DNA from: Gigantopelta aegis
Lineage: Eukaryota; Mollusca; Gastropoda; Neomphalida; Peltospiridae
Assembly: GCF_016097555.1 (NCBI RefSeq)
Contig: NC_054706.1
Coordinates: 53,532,509-53,596,508, forward strand
DNA: 64,000 nt
Reading direction: 5' to 3'
Shown here: piece after piece, positions 56,471 through 64,000 of the stretch
Position numbering within the stretch: the stretch's first letter is position 1
How the letters are laid out: each line of letters opens with the position of its first letter
Translations under genes and position numbers: made by a program
The notes under the pieces: generated by a model
Seen by the model: only the letters and a program-made list of their open reading frames with translations
Databases searched by the model: none
Told to the model about the DNA's origin: nothing

Positions 56471-57097
56471 TATTCAGGTCAACTGCAGTCTCTGTTGTTC
56501 CCTGATGATAAAAAATGTGTTTGTTATATACTAAGCTAGGAGAAGCAAAATGCTTGCTAATTAATGCTGAATTCTCACATAATGTGGAGAAGTCACAGCA
56601 AATGAAAATATATTAATAATACCATGTATGATTCCTCTTAAGAACATTAAAATCTCTGCAATTTTCAGTTCAAAATGTTGAACTACAAATTGCCATATTT
56701 CTATTGGTATATTTTTACATTCCTGTTTATATGTACATATGTGTGAATAAGAAAACATATTTTTTATATACATGTGCAACAAAAGAACAAGTTTGTTTTT
56801 ATTTTTTTGATATACAAATACCATCTTAGTCATTTATAATTCATAGTTCTGTAATAACCTGAAAACATGGTTACTACAGTAGCAAAAAAAACCCACCTTA
56901 TAATATAAAATTACAAAATGCCATAAACATTGTTTTTATTTCTTAAAAAGTTTATTAAGTTCAAGAATATACACCACCAGCAATTGAGTGGCATGTCTGC
57001 ATGCATACCAAAATATATGTAATAATATTAATTCTTCAAATCAACATTACTTTATCAAAGGTTACTAGGGGACTCACATCTGAAGTCTTGCCTAGGG

Positions 57098-57186
57098 TTT
57101 GTTTGTTGATTTTTGTTTAACGACACTACTAGAGCACACTGATATATTAATCATCAGCTATTGGATGTCAAACATTTGGTAATTTT
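57098..57186 (-). repeat. 5'-truncated SINE, tail 2 only
   Basis: Only 89 bp of tail 2 (TTTGTTTAACGACACTACTA ... GTCAAACATTTGGTAATTT), yet bounded by a perfect 12-bp target duplication TCTTGCCTAGGG (57086-57097, 57187-57198). Confidence 0.93.
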
Positions 57187-57949
57187 TCTTGCCTAGGGAG
57201 CCAAACAGATGCTTTTTATGAATGGGGAATGGAATGGAACACCAGTGGACAGTGTTAATAGTGAGCTAAGCACCACCAATGAAATGTGTGTGTGTGTGTG
57301 TTAACAAATTACACCTTCCAATCTAAATTCACTTTTATTAACAGAGCTGAAAGTGAGCTACGACATAAAAACCAGACATGTTAATATTAGTGGTCTTAGA
57401 ATAAAGGCTGCACAGTGGTCTGAAATGGCAGCCAGCATTCAGAATGTATTCAAAGAACCAGTCTAAACCATATTGTAAGTTTGGGATGGAGAATATAGAA
57501 ATGTCTTGACACACAGCAGAAAATCTCAAGACATGGTATAGATGATTAAACATTTGGAATTCCAGGTAAATCCAGAAAACTTTCACCTCAGATCAAATAC
57601 ATATACCTTTGCACTATGCAATTTGGAAATCTTAAACAACTGATTTTTCCTTACTGTATAACATACACAAATATAGTTCTAAATATGAGATAAATTTATT
57701 TCTAAATAAAAATTTCATTAGCATGCAGAACAGTACTTACCAGTGAAATTGAAAACATCAAACTGTGTTTAAAGTGTGCAAATTTAACAAGAGTTCAGTT
57801 TTACAAAATTAAGAAACAAAAAAAAAGATATGTGTTCACATTTACAGTGAATTGATTTACAACAGACAAATACTTGAAAATAAAATGAATGCCAGCCAAA
57901 ACAGATGCAGTGTGTTAAAACAAAGTTTGGTATGCCGAGGTCAGTTTCT

Positions 57950-58215
57950 CAGTCAAAATCTCCAAGAATAGCATATCGAATATGCACTTATTTAAATCAT
58001 GTTCGACTACAAAGAATGGAAATTACAAAGGAATGCCAGTCAAAATCTCCAAGAATAGCATATCGAATATGCACTAATTTAAATCATGTTCGACTATAAA
58101 GAATGGAAATTACAAAGGAATGCCAGTCAAAATCTCCAAGAATAGCATATCAAATATGCACTTATTTAAATCATGTTCGACTACAAAGAATGAAAAGTAC
58201 AAAAGAATGCCAATC
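57950..58215 (+). repeat. 87-bp tandem repeat, 3 units
   Basis: AGTCAAAATCTCCAAGAATA at 57951, 58038 and 58125. Confidence 0.95.
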
Positions 58216-58817
58216 AAGTTGCTACATGTATTTTGTTTAAACCCAGGTATCCAATAATTTGGTTATGTGTATTAACTTTACCTCACTGTTCAGTTCTCCT
58301 TTAAACTTACAAAGTAATGTTAATTGTTATTTATCAAAACGATGAGTGAACTGTAATATTTTCAAACATACTTTGTCAGAGACAGGATAAGTTGCGTTGC
58401 CGCTTACATGTTTCATGGACAATGATTTTTGTAACTAAATGCAACTCTGTTAGTTGGAAACATCTTTCCAATGGCTGTGAACTCAGAATAGTCCCTTTAA
58501 TAGGCTTGATCACTGTACATGTATGCTTATAAAATACGGTCAGGTCATATGTCGGTTCAACCACATGAGCAAATTTTACAGTATAATGAGAGGTAAACAG
58601 TTAATTAGAAAACTTTAGCCTAAGGACAAATTCTTTTGTTCTAAAGAAATATCAATATTCTAATCAATCCATTGAGCCTAAAGGCAAATTCTTTTGTTTG
58701 AAAGGAATATTAGATATGTTTCAATCATTCAATTAAGCCTAAAGCCAAATTGTTTTCTTTTAAAGGAATATTGTATGTTTTAATCAATCTGCTCTGGCAT
58801 TCTTTTGTCAGTCCATT

Positions 58818-58921
58818 TAAATCTGATCGAAAAGAGATCTCATTACAAACTCAGCCTTGTTTCTGTAAGTAAATCTGATCGAAAAGAGATCTCATTACAA
58901 ACTCAGCCTTGTTTCTGTAAG
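58818..58921 (+). repeat. 52-bp tandem duplication
   Basis: TAAATCTGATCGAAAAGAGA at 58818 and 58870; copies identical by eye. Confidence 0.95.
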
Positions 58922-59524
58922 TAAATCTAACAAAAGCTGACATTATTCTTGCCCGGTGACCTTTTATTTGACCAATCAAAATATTTCTGGTAAAAATCTA
59001 CCAGAAGCTTAATGCATTTTACCGACAGGAATTACCATAGTTGCAATATGAATTGCCACAGGTCAGGGGCATTACTGATAACAATTTTTTGCCACTGGAT
59101 AAAAATATTGGTGTCAGTTGGTTTTTATACCTGTTGCAAAAGGTACTGCCATCGGCAGGTTCAAAATTGCCTTAGGTAAGCATTTTTTACCTTCTGATCA
59201 CAGATGAAATGTCACTTGAACATGTAATAATGTAAGCCACATCAGATCTTTCTACAGGGAAACAAGACAGAGCAAACAGTAAGATCCAAAACATATCTGA
59301 AGCTAGGTCTGGGTCTGGGTCTGGTGTATTTTGTGTTCACATCCTTATATATCTTTTCTTCTATAAACACCAACAATAATTATGCGAATGTCACATTATT
59401 TAATATATAGTTTTCCTGTTATTTAAAAATAAATAAAAAATAAGGCCTGCACAATGTGCAGCTGCCAGTCTGGCAGTGTGAAAATATAGCACTATTTTCT
59501 ATGTTATGTGTTGCCTGGATTGGG

Positions 59525-59668
59525 ATTTTCAAAGCTATCTTAACACAATGAAATCGTAAAACCACTGTAGACTATGACGTCACTACAGAACACGCTATAG
59601 TAATGTAATAGCTTACGATGGTTTTTACGAGTCTGTAGCGCTAAGATAGCTTCAAAAATATGGACTTG
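59525..59668. mobile_element. Short inverted-repeat element
   Basis: TTTTCAAAGCTATCTTAACA at left and GCTAAGATAGCTTCAAAAAT at right, with inner ATCGTAAAACC / GGTTTTTACGA. A half copy lies at 20486-20530. Confidence 0.75.
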
Positions 59669-59813
59669 GATCTGTAGTTCATGCCAGCACAGATGCATGT
59701 AGTGTGTTTTGTCACATTCGATTCAGCGGAATTTTTTTTTCCGGCTGGTACCATTGTCCTAAAACCCAGACCCAGCTTCAGTGTGTTTTAGAACTTAGAT
59801 TGGATTTCAATGT

Positions 59814-60075
59814 TTAATTCTTTGTTGGCGAGAGAAACTGAGACCAGCAACAAAGTCGGTACACAGCCAGGACTGAACGTGACACTGGAGCAGCCCAACA
59901 ATGTGCACAATCAAAAGGGGAACCAACTCTGTAGATCCACACTGGACTGGCGATGGTGGTATCGTTATCTATGGGACCATGTATTACCGGTTGCCCATGC
60001 TCCAGCAGAGGCCCATTGGGTGCAGGTCCTCCATTTAACACGACACCCCGCGCTGCCTGTCCCCTCCGCCGTCTT
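59814..60075 (-). CDS. Candidate last exon of a membrane protein (cytoplasmic tail)
   Basis: The acceptor CTCTTTCAG lies directly before it. One base completes a lysine codon begun by the transmembrane exon, then RRRRGQAARGVVLNGGPAPN, GPLLEHGQPVIHGPIDNDTT and so on for 86 codons to a stop. A basic stop-transfer cluster right after the membrane segment supports the join. The later part is Cys/Trp-rich and resembles no family I know. An internal donor-like ACCG/GTAATA could end the exon earlier, in which case the stop is not used. Confidence 0.6.
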
Positions 60076-60556
60076 CTGAAAGAGAAAACAGAAACCAATA
60101 ATCGACATAATTCAAATAATATCTTACTGGTCACTGAAAAGTATAAGTATCTATCAAAAGATCTGACCAAAGTCAATTGTCACTGCATGTCCAGATGGTG
60201 TTTCATTTGACCAATCAAAACACCACTCGCATAACCAGGGAATATTTTGTTTTCCAAATTTTGATTAGCAACAGTTGATAATGGATTTAAAATCAATTAG
60301 CAACTACTATTTGATGTTTAAAATTGTGTACTGATCTCTGAAACTTTAAAGCAAATCATGATGTGATACTGAACACAATATTCCCTGATAACTGTCCCTA
60401 ATGGAAAATAATCCAAGACAATGGCAGAAACAATTTGCCCTCTAGTTACAAATTACTTGAATGTTTTTTCTTGTTGGCTTTTGGGGTTTTTTTTTATAGT
60501 TTTTTCAAACAAATTTAGTTTAAAAAACCCACTCCAATAGAAGGGTATTAATAATA

Positions 60557-60635
60557 CAAAGACATCCATCATGAAATCAGGCTATCAATAAAACAAAGGC
60601 GTCCATCATGAAATCAGGCTATCAATAAAACAAAG
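60557..60635 (+). repeat. 37-bp tandem duplication
   Basis: CATCATGAAATCAGGCTATC occurs twice, 37 bp apart. Confidence 0.9.
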
Positions 60636-60809
60636 GTAAACCAATCCTATAATGCTTATCTCAGGACACTGTGGTAGCTACCAATACTCTTGATCATTTC
60701 AATATGGACTTTATTGAACAGGTTTTTATTTTCATTTAAACAATCTTTTATATAGCACAAAAACCTGGATGAATATGTTGTTTTCTTTGCCCTTGATGCC
60801 ACTGACAAA

Positions 60810-63457
60810 CTATGAAGAACTACCTAACAATAAGAACTACATGTATATACATGCAGATGATAATTGCAAAAAATATTATTAGTGTGAAAGACCATGAAAA
60901 CATTATGACAACTTCATAAATAATAGCAATACATGTACATATGAATGTGATATACTAAAAAGGCCTACCTAACAATAACAAAGTCTCTATAGATTATAAT
61001 TAAATTGTATTAATTTTAAGTGTGATAGACCTACATACATTGTGTCCCTAAAATAAAATGCAGACATGATGATTTCAATAATTATGATAAAAGCTGCATA
61101 GATAATAACTGTAATAATTATGATAAGTGTGATAGACAATGAAGACCTACCTAACAATGACAAATGTATGCATAGATGATGATTGCAATAACTGTCAGTG
61201 TGATAAGACTATAAAAGTCTACCAAATATAGATGATAATTGCAATAAATGTCAGTGTGATAGACAAATAAAACTTACACGTACCTAACAAAGATGATGAA
61301 TGCAATAATTGTAAGCGTGATAGACTAAAAGTCTACCTAACAATAACAACTGCATAGATGATGATTGCTAGAACTGTCAGTGTGATAGACTTTAAAAACT
61401 TACCTATAATAACAACTGCATAGATTATGATTGCAATAACTGTCAGTGTGATAGACTTTAGAAACTTACCTAATAATAACAACTGCATAGATGATTATTG
61501 CTATAACTGTCAGTGTGATAGACTAATAAAACTTACCTAATAATAACAACTGCATAGATGATGATTGCAATAACTGTCAGTGTGAGACTTTAACAACTTA
61601 CCTAATAATAACAACTGCATAGATGATGATTGCAATAACTGTCAGTGTGATAGACTAATAAAACTTACCTAATAATAACAACTGCATAGATTATGATTGC
61701 AATAACTGTCAGTGTGATAGACTTTAAAAACTTACCTAATAATAACAACTGCATAGATGATGATTGCTATAACTGTCAGTGTGATAGACTTTAACAACTT
61801 ACCTAATAATAACAACTGCATAGATGATGATTGCTATAACTGTCAGTGTGATAGACTAATAAAACTTACCTAATAATAACAACTGCATAGATTATGATTG
61901 CAATAACTGTCAGTGTGATAGACTTTAAAAACTTACCTAATAATAACAACTGCATAGATGATGATTGCAATAACTGTCAGTGTGATAGACTAATAAAACT
62001 TACCTAATAATAACAACTGCATAGATGATGATTGCTATAACTGTCAGTGTGATAGACTTTAAAAACTTATCTAATAATAACAACTGCATAGATGATTATT
62101 GCTATAACTGTCAGTGTGATAGACTAATAAAACTTACCTAATAATAACAACTGCATAGATGATGATTGCTATAACTGTCAGTGTGATAGATTTTAAAAAC
62201 TTACCTAATAATAACTGCATAGATGATGATTGCAATAACTATCAGTGTGATAGACTAATAAAACTTACCTAATAATAACAACTGCATAGATGATGATTGC
62301 TATAACTGTCAGTGTGATAGACTAATAAAACTTACCTAATAATAACAACTGCATAGATGATGATTGCTATAACTGTCAGTGTGATAGACTTTAAAAACTT
62401 ATCTAATAATAACAACTGCATAGATGATTATTGCTATAACTGTCAGTGTGATAGACTTTAAAAACTTACTTAATAATAACAACTGCATAGATGATTATTG
62501 CTATAACTGTCAGTGTGATAGACTTTAAAAACTTACTTAATAATAACAACTGCATAGATGATGATTGCTATAACTGTCAGTGTGATAGACTTTAAAACTA
62601 ACTTAATAATAACAACTGCATAGATGATGATTGCTATAACTGTCAGTGTGATAGACTTTAAAAACTTACCTATAATAACAACTGTATAGATGATGATTGC
62701 TATAACTGTCAGTGTGATAGACTTTAAAAACGTACTTAATAATAACAACTGCATAGATGATGATTGCTATAACTGTCAGTGTCATAGACTAATAAAACTT
62801 ACCTAATAATAACAACTGCATAGATGATGATTGCTATAAGGTAGTAATAAACCAAATAACTTCCGGCTGGGTCAAAGTTCGAGGTGCACCGAACTTTTGA
62901 TAGAGAAGTGAACACCACAAGTCCTGTGATTGGTTATAAATGTGAGTGTGTTGGTTGTAAAAAATAATAGTTTCATCTGGGTAAAAAAAATGTGCAATTT
63001 TATTTCATCTAGTACCAATGTGTCAAGTAGCCTTGTGCTTGAAACATGTATGGGGTACCTGTAAAAAAAAGTACTCGAGTTTTGTGCGAAACTAGGGTAG
63101 TCATAGATGCTACCCGTTATCTCAGAAACGAGCAGCTTGACCCCCATTTTTTTCTGATTCACTTTAAGTGTAAGGGGTGGTAGTATTTATATCCGTGGCG
63201 TTTATGTCGGTTGATACGTTGCAGGTAGGAGTTTTAGCGACATATGTTACTATTGTCGTCTATGGGATTTGATTTGGTAGTATACACCCATAACTGTCAG
63301 TGTGATAGACTTTAAAAACTTACCTAATAATAACAACTGCATAGATGATGATTGCTATAACTGTCAGTGTGATAGACTTTAAAAACTTATCTAATAATAA
63401 CAACTGCATAGATGATTATTGCTATAACTGTCAGTGTGATAGACTTTAAAAACTTAC
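60810..63457 (-). repeat. 67-bp tandem array derived from the transmembrane exon end
   Basis: About 30 units of 67 bp (diverged towards 60810, near-uniform from 61350). On the minus strand each unit reads TTATTGCAATCATCATCTAT, GCAGTTGTTATTATTAG, then GTAAGTTTTTAAAGTC and TATCACACTGACAG. The first 37 bases are the 3' end of exon 63458-63554, the rest is the start of its intron, so every unit carries the exon's splice donor. A Harbinger-type MITE (62840-63290) splits the array. Confidence 0.93.
62840..63290 (-). mobile_element. Harbinger-type MITE inside the tandem array
   Basis: 451 bp, starting GGTAGTAATAAACCAAAT and ending ATTTGGTAGTATACACCCA, with TAA duplication at 62837-62839 and 63291-63293 inside a repeat unit. 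Homologous to 39372-39793 in opposite orientation. Non-coding. Confidence 0.9.
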
Positions 63458-63554
63458 TTAATAATAATAACTGCATAGATGATGATTGCAATAACGATAA
63501 TAAGCGCAGAGACCCCACCAGCAATTCCTCCCACCATGACATCGCCTTTCCGCA
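63458..63554 (-). CDS. Transmembrane exon of an unidentified type I membrane protein
   Basis: Acceptor TTATTGCAG, donor TTAA/GTAAGT, 97 bases, phase 1 in and 2 out. It reads RKGDVMVGGIAGGVSALIIV then IAIIIYAVIII: a Gly-rich lead and about 20 hydrophobic residues, a typical single-pass membrane anchor, followed by lysine and arginines in the next exon. The extracellular part lies beyond the window. The protein is not identified. Confidence 0.8.
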
Positions 63555-63684
63555 CTGCAATAACAAAACATACCGTACATACAATTTATCTAAGTCTGAA
63601 AATATACATATATCTAAATAATACAGTTTCGACTAATAATACTATATGCATTAAATATGAACTACCACCAGTATATTGGTGCAA

Positions 63685-63721
<37 letters not shown>

Positions 63722-64000
63722 AAATGGGGGTAGGGTGACAAAACGGGTAGATACACACAGAAAGCTGCAATGCTATCATAAATTTTCCATCCCTAGAGAT
63801 GTAGGCCTGGACAAAAATCACTAAGAGCATTTGTCCCCCAAGATGGTACTGACAGACCCCTCTGGCTCATGGACTATCTTCCTCTTTCTCTCTCTCCCTC
63901 TTTCTTTCTATCTCTCCCTCCCTCACACATATACACATGAACTAGATAATAATTATATGCATTGTCACACAGCATGAACACAATAGCCAACGACATATAT
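63555..64000. other. Intron of the membrane protein gene, with (CT)n
   Basis: Holds a CT microsatellite (63686-63718) and CT-rich TCTCTCCCTCTTTCTTTC stretches near 63875-63920. No further exon seen before the window ends. Confidence 0.6.

Noticed and set aside
62533-62754. Open frame with repeated hydrophobic segments, looking like a multi-pass membrane protein
   Set aside because: It arises from the 67-bp array read without splicing. The period is not a multiple of three, and the frame depends on small indels.
61340-62840. Regular direct repeats, CRISPR-like at first sight
   Set aside because: Units are contiguous with no unique spacers, and the genome is eukaryotic.

Overview
The window is AT-rich eukaryotic DNA with interrupted genes, long introns and dense interspersed repeats. 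The repeats point to a mollusc, probably a marine gastropod or bivalve: a very abundant tRNA-derived SINE ending in GTTAAATAAAACATTTC, a LINE tail ending in CATTCATT, GGACGGACAGACAGAC-tailed repeats, and many small inverted-repeat elements. This taxonomic reading is pattern recognition, not a search result. I saw no LTR or other virus-like element, no CRISPR array and no genuine tRNA or rRNA gene.

Three host genes are supported. (1) On the minus strand, fifteen exons from 24641 down to 8890 encode about 550 residues of an ARHGAP32/ARHGAP33-type PX-SH3-RhoGAP protein. Every splice junction keeps frame. The first coding exon and perhaps the C-terminal tail were not found. (2) On the plus strand, four exons from 37609 to 42573 encode a complete 202-residue SPC24 kinetochore subunit. 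(3) On the minus strand at the right edge, a transmembrane exon (63458-63554) and a candidate last exon (59814-60075) belong to an unidentified single-pass membrane protein that enters from beyond the window.

Layout: 1-6.9 kb holds SINEs, a LINE fragment nested in a SINE dimer, and a 45-bp minisatellite. 7.0-8.7 kb is a PIF/Harbinger transposon carrying a nested MITE. 8.9-24.6 kb is the RhoGAP gene, with Tc1 relics, inverted-repeat elements and SINEs in its introns. 24.7-37.5 kb is repeat-rich and intergenic: Mutator-type foldbacks with 9-bp target duplications, two TTAA elements sharing one TTAA, a pair of nearly identical 472-bp elements, and an element capped by short motif clusters. 37.6-42.6 kb is SPC24. 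43-59.5 kb is mostly quiet AT-rich DNA with scattered SINEs and short tandem repeats. 60.8-63.5 kb is a tandem array of a 67-bp unit.

The most unusual structure is that array. Each unit is a copy of the 3' end of the transmembrane exon plus its splice donor, so the intron holds some thirty exon-end copies, each with a candidate acceptor and donor, and it was later split by a Harbinger-type MITE. The second is the RhoGAP domain: it keeps the arginine finger, but two positions that normally help catalysis or binding are hydrophobic.
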